Shown: positions 16,059 through 23,469 of the stretch, piece by piece
Position numbering within the stretch: the first letter of the stretch is position 1
How the letters are laid out: each line of letters opens with the position of its first letter
From: Proteobacteria bacterium SG_bin5
GTDB taxonomy: Bacteria; Pseudomonadota; Alphaproteobacteria; Sphingomonadales; Sphingomonadaceae
Length of the DNA: 41,978 nt
Reading direction: 5' to 3'
NCBI GenBank assembly: GCA_002083475.1
Contig: LWDI01000093.1
Coordinates: forward strand, 1 to 41,978
Made by a program: the position numbers and the translations under genes
Notes under the pieces: model-generated
What the model was told of the DNA's origin: nothing
The model's input: only the letters and a program-made list of their open reading frames with translations
Databases searched by the model: none

Positions 16059-16580
16059 TCAGGGCTCATAGCCCGGCAAGACCGCCTGGCCGGGGGCGAT
16101 CGCGACCGCCTGCACGCCTTTGCGGTTGCCGGTCATGTCGACCAGGAAGCGCGCACCCGGGGCGGCGTCGCCCAGCGCCACGCCCTCGCGGGTGATGTTG
16201 AAGCCCGAGGCGCTCGCCGAGACCGTCACCGGATCGCCGCGCTTGATCACCGGCGCGGCGGCGAGCGTCGCCATGGCGCGCGCGGGCGGCGCCGCGGCGG
16301 CGGGCGCGGGGCGCGGCGCGCTGATCACCGGCACATAGATTTTCCAGGCGGGCGCGGTGCAGCTCACCACCACCGCTTCATGCGCGTCGCTCATCCAATT
16401 GAGCGACACCATCGGGCAGGCGGCGAGCTTCAAGCGCGCGTCGACGGGCGTGCGCGCGCCGCCTTCGGCGCCGATCGGGCGGCCGGTGAAATTCTGCACG
16501 GCTTGGTCGAGCAGCGCGACATTCTGAAAGCTCGCCGGCGCGGCGGCGAGCAGCAGCGGCAAGGCGGCAAGACGCAACAT
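16059..16580 (-). CDS. flgA: Flagellar P-ring assembly chaperone FlgA
   Basis: Periplasmic chaperone that helps FlgI polymerise into the P-ring. The 173-residue protein has a signal peptide (MLRLAALPLLLAAAPAS) and a C-terminal SAF-like domain: VIKRGDPVTVSASASGFNITREGVALGDAAPGARFLVDMTGNRKGVQAVAIAPGQAVL, the classic FlgA signature. The ATG at 16580 has AGGAG at the right distance, which decides it over a longer upstream frame. Thirty-five bp separate it from the MotB-like gene, so it is probably the third gene of a unit started by the sigma-54-like promoter at 17841-17856. FlgA normally is grouped with flg genes; the flgB operon starts only about 1.5 kb away on the other strand. Confidence 0.93.
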   Translation of the reverse strand: MLRLAALPLLLAAAPASFQNVALLDQAVQNFTGRPIGAEGGARTPVDARLKLAACPMVSLNWMSDAHEAVVVSCTAPAWKIYVPVISAPRPAPAAAAPPARAMATLAAAPVIKRGDPVTVSASASGFNITREGVALGDAAPGARFLVDMTGNRKGVQAVAIAPGQAVLPGYEP

Positions 16581-16615
16581 GTTGAGCTCCTTCGGAAAAT
16601 TGGGGCGGCGGCAAA

Positions 16616-17167
16616 TCATTGCCGGTCTCCGGCAAAGCCCGCCGTCACCAGCGCGCCGCGCCGCCCCGGGCTGATTTGCGTGGCGATGGCGATCTGGCGA
16701 CCGTCCACCCCCGCCTTGACCAGCCGCGCGGCGACCATCCGCGCGCGATCGGCGGCGAGCAGCGGCGCGCTTTGCGAGAGCGGATCGATGTCGGCGGGGC
16801 TGCCGTCGGTAAGGCCGGTGACGGTCAGCCGCACGCGCGGATCGCGCGCCTGGCGCCGCGCCCAATCGACGAGCGGCGCGGCGTCGTCGGGCAAGGCGGC
16901 GCTCGCGGGCGCGAAATCGAGCAAGCTCGCGGCGGCGAGCGGCAGCACGGCGGGATCGGGCGTCAGCGCCGCGCCCGGTGGCGTGGCGGGCGCGGCCGGC
17001 GCGGCCTTGCCGCCGAAGCGATCGCGCAGGCCCGCGGCGATCGCGCGTTGATTGCCCTGATGCGCGAGCACCAGCACGATGAAGCCCAGCAGCAGCAGCG
17101 CGAGATCGGCGAGCGTCACCAGCCAGATCGGGCGCGTCGGGCGCGGATCGGGGAAAAGCTCGGTCAT
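16616..17167 (-). CDS. Second MotB-like protein (membrane anchor plus divergent OmpA domain)
   Basis: A 183-residue protein with a single N-terminal membrane helix, RPIWLVTLADLALLLLGFIVLVLA, in which Asp21 aligns with the ion-binding Asp of MotB (W-x-V-x-x-A-D pattern). A Pro/Ala linker follows (about residues 50-80), then a shortened OmpA-like domain: FAPASAALPDDAAPLVDWAR as the opening, VTGLTDGSP in place of the usual GHTD, and AADRARMVAARLVKAGV with the conserved Arg. It is much shorter than MotB at 9182-10084 (300 residues), and the GH of GHTD is changed. The ATG overlaps the stop of the MotA-like gene (ATGA), so the pair forms a probable stator or ExbBD/TolQR-like complex. Flagellar context favours the first. 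Confidence 0.75.
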   Translation of the reverse strand: MTELFPDPRPTRPIWLVTLADLALLLLGFIVLVLAHQGNQRAIAAGLRDRFGGKAAPAAPATPPGAALTPDPAVLPLAAASLLDFAPASAALPDDAAPLVDWARRQARDPRVRLTVTGLTDGSPADIDPLSQSAPLLAADRARMVAARLVKAGVDGRQIAIATQISPGRRGALVTAGFAGDRQ

Positions 17168-17829
17168 GCCGCCTCCACGGTGCCGGCGCGCCGCATCCGG
17201 GGCGCCTCGCGCTCGGCGAGCGCGACCAGCGCCGCGTCGAGCCGCAACCGCTCGATCGCCTCGTGCCGCGCCGCCTGACGCAGCCGATTGGCGACCGGCA
17301 GCGCGATCAGATTGGCGATCACCGCGCCATAAAGGGTGGACAGCAAAGCGACCGCCATCGCCCCGCCGATCGCCATCGGATCGTCCATCGCGCGGAACAT
17401 GCCGGCGAGGCCCAAGAGCGTGCCGATCATGCCGATGCCCGGTGCGAGATCGGCGGCGCTCGCCCAGGTTTCGGCGGCGGCGAGATGGCGTTCGGTGCGC
17501 GCGCGGCGCAGCGCGGCGAGGGTTTCGCCGACCGCGACGCCATCGCCGCCATCGACGATCGTGGCGACCGCGGTGGCGAGCTCGCGATCCTCGATCACCG
17601 AGCGTTCGAGCGCGACCACGCCGTGGCGCGCGGCGATGCGGCCGAGCGCGGCGATTTGCGCGAGCAACGGATCGGCGCTGAACGGCTTGCGCCAGAGCAG
17701 CGGCAAGGCGCCGCCCGCGCGCTTCAAGTCGCCGAGCGGCGTACGCAAGGCGACCGCCAGCAAGGTGCCCCCCGCGACGAGCAGGCACGCGGTGGGATCG
17801 AACAAGGGCTGCAGCGATACCAGGTCCAT
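17164..17829 (-). CDS. Second MotA-like protein (MotA/TolQ/ExbB proton-channel family)
   Basis: A 221-residue membrane protein. Its start, FDPTACLLVAGGTLLAVALRTPLGDLKRA, aligns with the second helix of MotA (DPPSLLIVLGGT type), so the first MotA helix appears to be absent. The cytoplasmic part (RHGVVALERSVIEDRELATAVATIVDGG...) and the C-terminal pair ASAADLAPGIGMIGTLLGLAGMFRAM and GGAMAVALLSTLYGAVIANLIALPVANRL match MotA/PomA helices 3 and 4. The ATG at 17829 has no ribosome site. The sigma-54-like promoter upstream would start transcription almost at the ATG, so translation could be leaderless, or the start may be the TTG at codon 9. It is coupled by ATGA to the MotB-like gene. Confidence 0.78.
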   Translation of the reverse strand: MDLVSLQPLFDPTACLLVAGGTLLAVALRTPLGDLKRAGGALPLLWRKPFSADPLLAQIAALGRIAARHGVVALERSVIEDRELATAVATIVDGGDGVAVGETLAALRRARTERHLAAAETWASAADLAPGIGMIGTLLGLAGMFRAMDDPMAIGGAMAVALLSTLYGAVIANLIALPVANRLRQAARHEAIERLRLDAALVALAEREAPRMRRAGTVEAA

Positions 17830-17840
17830 GCCCGGGTTAA

Positions 17841-17856
17841 AGCAAGGCGCGGGCCA
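17841..17856 (-). promoter_or_regulatory. Near-consensus sigma-54 promoter of the second stator pair and flgA
   Basis: On the minus strand TGGCCCGCGCCTTGCT matches TGGCACG-N4-TTGCW with one substitution (A to C), keeping the invariant GG and GC at the correct spacing. The -12 C is at 17842, which puts the expected transcript start within one or two bases of the ATG at 17829. That is unusually close. It is the third sigma-54-type site in the flagellar region. Confidence 0.65.
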
Positions 17857-17917
17857 AGTGGGCGCGCGCGGGGTTCAGCGGGTGCCGGCTGCCGGCCGGG
17901 CTCTGGCTCCTGAACGC

Positions 17918-18034
17918 GGAGGCCCCAGCTTTCGCTGGGGCGACGCTATTGGGGCAAATGGGATAAAAGAGCGTCGCCCGGATATATAAGGCACTGAACC
18001 GATGAGCGTCGCCCCAGCGAAAGCTGGGGCCTCC
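17918..18034. repeat. Perfect 30-bp inverted repeat between the stator pair and flgB
   Basis: Arm 17918-17947 and arm 18005-18034 are perfectly complementary over 30 bases, separated by 57 bases. Each arm is itself a hairpin: GCCCCAGC-TTTC-GCTGGGGC. The CCCCAGCTTTCGCTGGGG unit is a common sphingomonad intergenic repeat. It occupies much of the 306-bp divergent region and lies between two opposing sigma-54 promoters, so it may insulate them. Confidence 0.88.
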
Positions 18035-18080
18035 CCGCTCTTGGCCCCCCGCCCTCCGCCCCGCCCCGACCCCTGGAAAC

Positions 18081-18096
18081 TGGCACGCCCCTTGCT
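18081..18096 (+). promoter_or_regulatory. Sigma-54 (RpoN) promoter of the flgBCDEFGHIJKL operon
   Basis: TGGCACGCCCCTTGCT is an exact match to TGGCACG-N4-TTGCW. The predicted transcript start is near 18107, leaving a leader of about 29 bases that includes the GGGGGAGG ribosome site of flgB. The 16 bases are identical to the promoter of the transglycosylase operon, including the N4 spacer. No upstream enhancer site could be recognised; the flanking inverted repeat may contain or displace it. Confidence 0.9.
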
Positions 18097-18135
18097 TCGT
18101 GTTGGCCGGAGCAATGTCGATTATGGGGGAGGCCC

Positions 18136-18489
18136 ATGATTTCGGGTGAACGGCTTTTCGGGGTTCATGGCGCGGCGCTGGAAGTGCGTTCGCGGCGGCT
18201 CGGCATGCTGGCGTCGAACATCGCCAATGCCTCGACGCCCGGCTACAAGGCGCGCGACATCGATTTCGATGCCGCGCTGCGCCAAGCGAGCGACGGCGCG
18301 ATCAGCGACGGCGCGATCGCCGCGGCGACCAAGTTCCGCGTGCCGGTGCAACCCTCGCTCGACGGCAACACGGTCGAACTCGCGACCGAGCAGACCGCCT
18401 TCGCCGAAAACGCGGTCGCCTATCAAACGACGCTGTCGTTCTTGAACGGCCGCATCGGCCAAATCACTCGCGCGCTGAAGGGGGAGTGA
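18136..18489 (+). CDS. flgB: Flagellar proximal rod protein FlgB
   Basis: First rod subunit above the MS ring, exported by the flagellar type III system. The 117-residue product has the flagellar axial signature near its N-terminus (RLGMLASNIANASTPGYKARDIDFDAAL) and the helical C-terminus (FAENAVAYQTTLSFLNGRIGQITRALKGE). The ATG follows GGGGGAGG by five to six bases. It opens the ten-gene-plus flg operon, and flgC starts one base after its stop. Confidence 0.96.
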   Translation: MISGERLFGVHGAALEVRSRRLGMLASNIANASTPGYKARDIDFDAALRQASDGAISDGAIAAATKFRVPVQPSLDGNTVELATEQTAFAENAVAYQTTLSFLNGRIGQITRALKGE

Positions 18490-18490
18490 G

Positions 18491-18901
18491 ATGGCCGACC
18501 GTCCGATGACCATCTTCCAAGTCGCCGGCCGCGCGATGACCGCGCAGCTGGTGCGGATGAACACCACCGCGTCGAACCTCGCCAATGTCGGCGTCGTCTC
18601 CTCGACCGAGGCGGGCGCCTACAAGACGATGAAGCCGGTGTTCCGCACCGAGTTCGACAAGGCGAGCGGGCTTTCCTCGGTCAATGTCGAAAGCATCGTC
18701 CGCGCCGGCAGCGCGCCGGTCAAGCGCTACGACCCGGCCAACCCGATGGCCGACAAGGACGGCAACGTCTTCGAAGCCGCGGTCGACGAAACGCGCGAGC
18801 TCGTCGACATGATGGAGAGCGCGCGCACTTACCAAAACAATGTCGAGGTGATGCAGACCGCCAAGTCGCTGATCATCGACACCCTCAAGCTGGGACGCTG
18901 A
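18491..18901 (+). CDS. flgC: Flagellar proximal rod protein FlgC
   Basis: Second rod protein, 136 residues. The N-terminal axial motif is MTAQLVRMNTTASNLANVGVVSSTEAGAYKTMKPVF, and the C-terminal one is VDETRELVDMMESARTYQNNVEVMQTAKSLIIDTLKLGR, both typical of FlgC. The middle PVKRYDPANPMADKDGNVFE is the FlgC-specific NPxAD..G segment. The gap to flgB is one base and to flgD two bases, so the order B-C-D is standard and tightly coupled. Confidence 0.97.
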   Translation: MADRPMTIFQVAGRAMTAQLVRMNTTASNLANVGVVSSTEAGAYKTMKPVFRTEFDKASGLSSVNVESIVRAGSAPVKRYDPANPMADKDGNVFEAAVDETRELVDMMESARTYQNNVEVMQTAKSLIIDTLKLGR

Positions 18902-18903
18902 TC

Positions 18904-19602
18904 ATGACCGCGACCGCCACCGCTTTCGACGGCACGCTGAAGAACCTCGGCATCACCCGCACCGCCGATAAGGCGGCGCCGAACGTGCAAACCGCCGAGG
19001 AAGCCAATCAGCTGACGCAGAAGGATTTCCTGACGCTGCTCACCGCGCAGCTGCGCAACCAGGACCCGACCGCGCCGCAGGATCCGATGCAGCAGATCAC
19101 GCAGCTCGCGCAGTTCACCCAGGTGAGCGGCATCGCCGAGATGAACAAGACGCTGAAAACCGTCGCCGATCGGCTGAACGGCACCAGCAGCAGCGACGCG
19201 ATGAGCTATGTCGGCCGCGCGGTGCTGACCCAGGGCAACAGCGCCATCGCCAACCGCGACGGCAGCGTCGATGGCGCGGTCGAACTCGCCGCCGACGCGG
19301 GCTCGGTACGTGTCGCGATCCAATCGCCCAGCGGCGAACTGCTGAAAGTCGTCGATCTCGGCGCGCAGAAGAAGGGCAGCGTCGATTGGAAATGGGACGG
19401 CAAGACCACGTCGGGCGATCCCGCGCCGGCGGGTCCGTACAAGATCGCCGTCACGGCAAGCAACAACGGCAAGTCGGTGGGCACGACCGGGCTTGTCTGG
19501 GCGCCGGTCGAATCGGTGTCGCTGCCCGCGGGCGGCGCACCGAAGCTCAACCTGGTTGGCCTGGGTCAGATCGACCCCAGTCAAGTGCGCAAGGCAAGCT
19601 AA
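18904..19602 (+). CDS. flgD: Flagellar hook cap protein FlgD
   Basis: Scaffold that caps the growing hook and is removed on completion. The 232-residue protein has the conserved N-terminal block QKDFLTLLTAQLRNQDPTAPQDPMQQITQLAQFTQVSGIAEMN (about residues 38-82). The C-terminal half is a tudor/Fn3-like hook-cap domain: SVDWKWDGKTTSGDPAPAGPYKIAV, in which the WDG...PAGxY pattern is diagnostic. It lies between flgC and flgE as expected. No irregularity was seen. Confidence 0.96.
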   Translation: MTATATAFDGTLKNLGITRTADKAAPNVQTAEEANQLTQKDFLTLLTAQLRNQDPTAPQDPMQQITQLAQFTQVSGIAEMNKTLKTVADRLNGTSSSDAMSYVGRAVLTQGNSAIANRDGSVDGAVELAADAGSVRVAIQSPSGELLKVVDLGAQKKGSVDWKWDGKTTSGDPAPAGPYKIAVTASNNGKSVGTTGLVWAPVESVSLPAGGAPKLNLVGLGQIDPSQVRKAS

Positions 19603-19628
19603 ATCACTGGAATAGAGGAGTATAACCC

Positions 19629-20879
19629 ATGTCGTTCTTCACGTCCTTGAGCGGCCTGCAAGCGGCCCAGACCGATCTTTCGGTGATCTCGCACAACCTC
19701 GCGAACGTCACCACCAACGGCTTCAAGAAGAGCCGTTCGGAATTCGCCGACGTCATCGCCTCGTCGGTGTCGCGCAACCCGACCTCGGCGGTCGGCTCGG
19801 GCACCGTCGTCAAGGCCAACCGGCAGCAGTTCAGCCAGGGCAACTTGGTGCAGTCGCAAAGCTCGCTCGACATCGCGATCTCGGGCGACGGCTTTTTCGC
19901 GGTCAAGCCCAAGCTGGACGGCAACACCGTGAACTATACCCGCAACGGCGCCTTCCTGGTCGATGCCGATCGCTATGTGGTGGATGGCCAGGGCGCGCAT
20001 CTGCTCGCTTATCCGGCGGACGGCTCGGGCGCGGTGGTCGCCTCGGGGCTCGCCTCGGCGACCCCGCTGCGCCTGCCCGCGACCAGCGGCACGCCGGTGC
20101 CGACCGCCAACGTCCAGCTTACCGCCAATCTGCCCTCGGGCGCGGCGGTGCCGAGCGCGGCGACGTTCGACCGGTTCAACCCGAACAGCTTCAACCATTC
20201 GACCCAAACGACGATCTACGACGCCGAAGGCAACGCCCAGACGCTGACCAATTATTTCCGCCGCGACACCGTTGGCGGCCCGACCGGCAGCAGCAATTGG
20301 ACGGTGTTCTCCTATGTCGGCAACCAGCAGGTCGGCACCGGCTTTCAGCTGACCTTCGACTCGGCCGGCACGCTCACCGCGCCGACCGCGGCGACCCAGT
20401 TGCCGCCGTTCACGCCCTCGGGCAGCCCGAACCAGCAGCAGATCTCGATCGATTTCGGCAACGCGACCAAGCAATCCTCGGCGCCGTTCGACATTCCGCA
20501 GCGCAGCCAGGACGGCGAGGCCGTCGGCCAGCTGCAGGGCGTGACGGTCGACTCCGAAGGCCTGGTCTCGGTGAGCTTCTCGAACGGCAGTTCGCAGGTG
20601 CTCGGCAAGCTGTTGCTCGCCAATTTCTCCAACCCCTCGGGGCTGCGCCAGCTCGGCAACTCGACCTGGGCCTCGACCGGCCTGTCGGGCACGCCGATCA
20701 CCGGCGAGGCGGGCGCGAACGGCTTCGGCAATCTGCTGTCGGGCACGATCGAGCGTTCGAACGTCGACATCACGGAAGAGCTGGTCGGCCTGATCGCCGC
20801 GCAGCGCAACTTCCAGGCGAACGCCAAGGCGCTCGAGACCGATAATTCGATCAGCCAGACGATCTTCAACATCCGCTGA
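19629..20879 (+). CDS. flgE: Flagellar hook protein FlgE
   Basis: Main subunit of the hook. The 416-residue product begins with the axial motif SLSGLQAAQTDLSVISHNLANVTTNGFKKSRSEFADV and ends with RSNVDITEELVGLIAAQRNFQANAKALETDNSISQTIFNIR. The N-terminal DIAISGDGFFAVKPK and YTRNGAFLVDADRYVVDGQG blocks are the FlgE/F/G beta domain. A glycine/serine-rich central domain follows. A GAGGAG ribosome site precedes the ATG at 19629. Its length is typical of alphaproteobacterial FlgE. Confidence 0.97.
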   Translation: MSFFTSLSGLQAAQTDLSVISHNLANVTTNGFKKSRSEFADVIASSVSRNPTSAVGSGTVVKANRQQFSQGNLVQSQSSLDIAISGDGFFAVKPKLDGNTVNYTRNGAFLVDADRYVVDGQGAHLLAYPADGSGAVVASGLASATPLRLPATSGTPVPTANVQLTANLPSGAAVPSAATFDRFNPNSFNHSTQTTIYDAEGNAQTLTNYFRRDTVGGPTGSSNWTVFSYVGNQQVGTGFQLTFDSAGTLTAPTAATQLPPFTPSGSPNQQQISIDFGNATKQSSAPFDIPQRSQDGEAVGQLQGVTVDSEGLVSVSFSNGSSQVLGKLLLANFSNPSGLRQLGNSTWASTGLSGTPITGEAGANGFGNLLSGTIERSNVDITEELVGLIAAQRNFQANAKALETDNSISQTIFNIR

Positions 20880-20905
20880 TCGAGGGGAAACAGGGGGGCG
20901 TTTGA

Positions 20906-21655
20906 ATGGATAAGCTGGTTTACACCGCGGCCTCGGGGCTCAAGGCGCATCTTTCGGCGCAAGCGGCGATCGCCAACAACATGGCGAACGCCTCGACGAT
21001 CGGCTTTCGCGCCGATCGGGTGGTGTTCGATCAGCTCAACGTCAAAGGCCCCGGCCTGCAATCGCGCCAACCGGCGTCCGAGGAGATCACCGATATCGAT
21101 CGGCGCTCGGGCACGGTCGCGCAAACCGGGCGGTCGCTCGATATCGCGGTGCAAGGCGATGCCTGGATCGCGGTGCAGGCGAGCGACGGCCAGGAAGCCT
21201 ATACCCGCCGGGGCGATCTTCGCGTCGCCCCGTCGGGGGTGCTGGAAACCGGCGACGGTTTCCCGGTGATCGGCGCTGGGGGAGCGCCGATCACCGTGCC
21301 CCCGGCCGATCATGTGACGATCACCCCCGAAGGCCAAGTGCAGATCGTGCCGCAGGGCTCGCCCCCCGGCACGCCCGCCCAGCCGATCGAGACGATCAAG
21401 CTGGTGAGCGCGCAAGGCTCGGCAACCACCAAGGGGCTCGACAATCTCCTCTATGTGAAGGGCGGCGGCGCGCTGCCCCAGGATTTGACCGCGCGCGTGC
21501 AATCGGGCGCGCTCGAGGGGTCCAACGTCAATCTCACCGAAGCGCTGGTGGACATGATCCAGAACCAGCGCAGCTACGAAGTCCAGGCCAATTTGATGAA
21601 AGAGGCCAAGCAACTCGACGAAAGCAGCGCATCGCTGATGCGCCTGCCCAGCTAA
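20906..21655 (+). CDS. flgF: Flagellar proximal rod protein FlgF
   Basis: Rod subunit of 249 residues. It starts MDKLVYTAASGLKAHLSAQAAIANNMANASTIGFRADRVVF, with the FlgF-type MD..Y.A..G pattern. The beta domain LDIAVQGDAWIAVQASDGQEAYTRRGDLRVAPSGVLETGDGFPVIG follows, and the C-terminus LEGSNVNLTEALVDMIQNQRSYEVQANLMKEAKQLDES is the usual helical end. The gap to flgG is 12 bases. No truncation. Confidence 0.96.
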   Translation: MDKLVYTAASGLKAHLSAQAAIANNMANASTIGFRADRVVFDQLNVKGPGLQSRQPASEEITDIDRRSGTVAQTGRSLDIAVQGDAWIAVQASDGQEAYTRRGDLRVAPSGVLETGDGFPVIGAGGAPITVPPADHVTITPEGQVQIVPQGSPPGTPAQPIETIKLVSAQGSATTKGLDNLLYVKGGGALPQDLTARVQSGALEGSNVNLTEALVDMIQNQRSYEVQANLMKEAKQLDESSASLMRLPS

Positions 21656-21667
21656 AGGAGCCACCCG

Positions 21668-22456
21668 ATGAGCAGCGCCGCGCTTCACATCGCCCGTACC
21701 GGACTCGACGCGCAAGACATGCGCATGCGGGTGATTTCGAACAACCTCGCCAACGTCAACACCACCGCCTATAAGCGCGACCGCGCCGCCTTCGCGACGC
21801 TCGCCTATCAAACGGTGACCGCCCCGGGGGCGGCGAGCACCCAGCAGACGCAATATGCGACCGGGCTCAATCTCGGCACCGGCGTGCGCATCCAGGGCAC
21901 CGCGCGGATCGACACCCAGGGCTCGCTCGCGCAGACGGGCAATTCGCTCGATCTCGCGCTCGATGGGTCGGGCTTTTTCCAGGTGCAGCTGCCCGGCGGC
22001 CAGCTCGGCTATACGCGCGCGGGCAATTTCAGCCGATCGGCGCAAGGGCTGTTGGTGACGGCCGATGGCTATCAAGTGCAGCCGGGCATCACCATCCCCG
22101 AAAACGCGACCTCGATCACGATCGGCACCGACGGCACGGTGTCGGCGGCGATCCCCAATCAGGCGGAGTTGCAGCAGCTGGGCCAGCTTCAGGTCGCGAC
22201 TTTCCCCAACCCCGCCGGGCTCCAGTCGCGCGGCGACAATTATCTGCTCGAAAGCGCCGCCTCGGGCGCGGCGGTGCTCGGCGTGCCGGGCGACCAGGGG
22301 CGCGGCAACGTCCGCCAGGGGATGCTCGAAGGCTCGAACGTCAACGTCGTCGAGGAACTGGTCGACATGATCGAGACGCAGCGCGCCTATGAAGTCAATT
22401 CCAAGATGATCGCCGCCACCGACGAGATGCTGAAATATGTCAACCAGAACATCTGA
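21668..22456 (+). CDS. flgG: Flagellar distal rod protein FlgG
   Basis: Distal rod subunit of 262 residues, the usual FlgG length. The N-terminal axial motif is ALHIARTGLDAQDMRMRVISNNLANVNTTAYKRDRAAFATLAYQTV, the characteristic FlgG sequence. It continues with LDLALDGSGFFQVQLPGGQLGYTRAGNFSRSAQGLLVTADGYQVQPGITIPENATSITIGTDG and ends LEGSNVNVVEELVDMIETQRAYEVNSKMIAATDEMLKYVNQNI. AAGGAG precedes the ATG. The gene is followed by a repeat rather than directly by flgH. Confidence 0.98.
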   Translation: MSSAALHIARTGLDAQDMRMRVISNNLANVNTTAYKRDRAAFATLAYQTVTAPGAASTQQTQYATGLNLGTGVRIQGTARIDTQGSLAQTGNSLDLALDGSGFFQVQLPGGQLGYTRAGNFSRSAQGLLVTADGYQVQPGITIPENATSITIGTDGTVSAAIPNQAELQQLGQLQVATFPNPAGLQSRGDNYLLESAASGAAVLGVPGDQGRGNVRQGMLEGSNVNVVEELVDMIETQRAYEVNSKMIAATDEMLKYVNQNI

Positions 22457-22481
22457 CGCCCTCGCTCGCGAGACGGCCCGG

Positions 22482-22613
22482 CAAGCTCCTCCCCTGGAAG
22501 GGGAGGGGGACCACGCGCAGCGTGGTGGAGGGGTATCGCCCTCGAACCGCCGGGAACACCCCTCCGTCGCCCGCTTGCGCGGGCGCCACCTCCCCTTACA
22601 GGGGAGGAGCTTG
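22482..22613. repeat. Palindromic repeat inserted between flgG and flgH
   Basis: Arms 22482-22506 and 22589-22613 are complementary at 24 of 25 bases. The interior carries CCACGCGCAGCGTGG and TGGAGGGG/CCCCTCC palindromes. The CTCCCCT..AGGGGAGG type is one of the abundant sphingomonad intergenic repeats. It splits an otherwise tightly packed operon, so its transcription must pass through it. The open frame that crosses it is a by-product and not part of FlgH. Confidence 0.85.
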
Positions 22614-22694
22614 CAGGGGCATCGCCCGTCCGCCTGCCGCTACCCGGCCGACAGCCGCGATCCGATCGCCTTCGCCGGCGCCGAGGAAACGTTC

Positions 22695-23459
22695 GTGCCG
22701 CGCGTTGGCGAAGTCGTGCCCGCGCCCGCGCCGCGCTGGACGATCGCCGAGCGGCTTGCCGCGGTGCTCGGGCTCGCCGCCCTCGCCGCCGCGGTCGCGC
22801 TGCCCGCGCCGGCCGATGCGAGCCTGTTCGGCAAGAAAAAGCCCAAGACCGATTTCACCACCACCATGCCGAGCGCGCAGCCCCTGCCCGCGCCGCCGCC
22901 GGTGGTCGCCCCGCCCCCGCCGCAAGCCAATGGGTCGATCTTCCAGGCGGCGAACGGCTATGCCCCGCTTTACGAGGGCTGGCGCGCGAAGCGCGTCGGC
23001 GATCCGCTGACGATCGTGCTCGTCGAACGCACGCTCGCGAGCAAATCCTCGGGCTCGCAGCTCGATAGCAACGGCAATTTCGGCATCGTCCCGCCCAGTT
23101 CGGGGCCGCTTTCCTTCGATCCGGGGGCGGCCAAGCTCGGCGGCAATCGCGGCTTCAAGGGCGGCGGCCAGGCGGACCAGAGCAATTCGCTGTCGGGCGA
23201 GATGAGCGTCACCGTCGCCGCCGTCTATCCCAATGGCACGATGCTGGTGCAGGGCACCAAGCGCGTCGTGCTCAACCGCGGCGACGAGTTCATGCAGATC
23301 CGGGGGCTGGTGCGCATGGCCGATGTCGATGGCGACAACCGCGTCCCCTCGACCCGGGTGGCCGACGCGCAGATCGAATATACCGGCAAGGGCGACGTCG
23401 CCCGCGCCGCGCGCCAGGGGTGGCTGAGCCGCTTCTTCTCGGTGATCAGTCCGTTTTGA
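22695..23459 (+). CDS. flgH: Flagellar L-ring protein FlgH
   Basis: Outer-membrane ring around the rod. The C-terminal part is clearly FlgH: SIFQAANGYAPLYEGWRAKRVGDPLTIVLVERTLASKSS, GEMSVTVAAVYPNGTMLVQGTKRVVLNRGDEFMQIRGLVR and a final RAARQGWLSRFFSVISPF. GTG 22695 is preferred because GAGGA lies about eight bases upstream; the alternative, ATG 22437 inside flgG, would translate the repeat. From this start the protein is 254 residues with a hydrophobic leader (LAAVLGLAALAAAVALPAPADA). FlgH is normally a lipoprotein, but no lipobox cysteine follows the leader. Proline-rich SAQPLPAPPPVVAPPPPQ links leader and domain. Confidence 0.9.
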   Translation: MPRVGEVVPAPAPRWTIAERLAAVLGLAALAAAVALPAPADASLFGKKKPKTDFTTTMPSAQPLPAPPPVVAPPPPQANGSIFQAANGYAPLYEGWRAKRVGDPLTIVLVERTLASKSSGSQLDSNGNFGIVPPSSGPLSFDPGAAKLGGNRGFKGGGQADQSNSLSGEMSVTVAAVYPNGTMLVQGTKRVVLNRGDEFMQIRGLVRMADVDGDNRVPSTRVADAQIEYTGKGDVARAARQGWLSRFFSVISPF

Positions 23460-23469
23460 GGGGGTCAGG

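Noticed and set aside
22437..22694. N-terminal extension of FlgH from ATG 22437
   Set aside because: It overlaps flgG and translates the palindromic repeat; the GTG at 22695 has a proper ribosome site.
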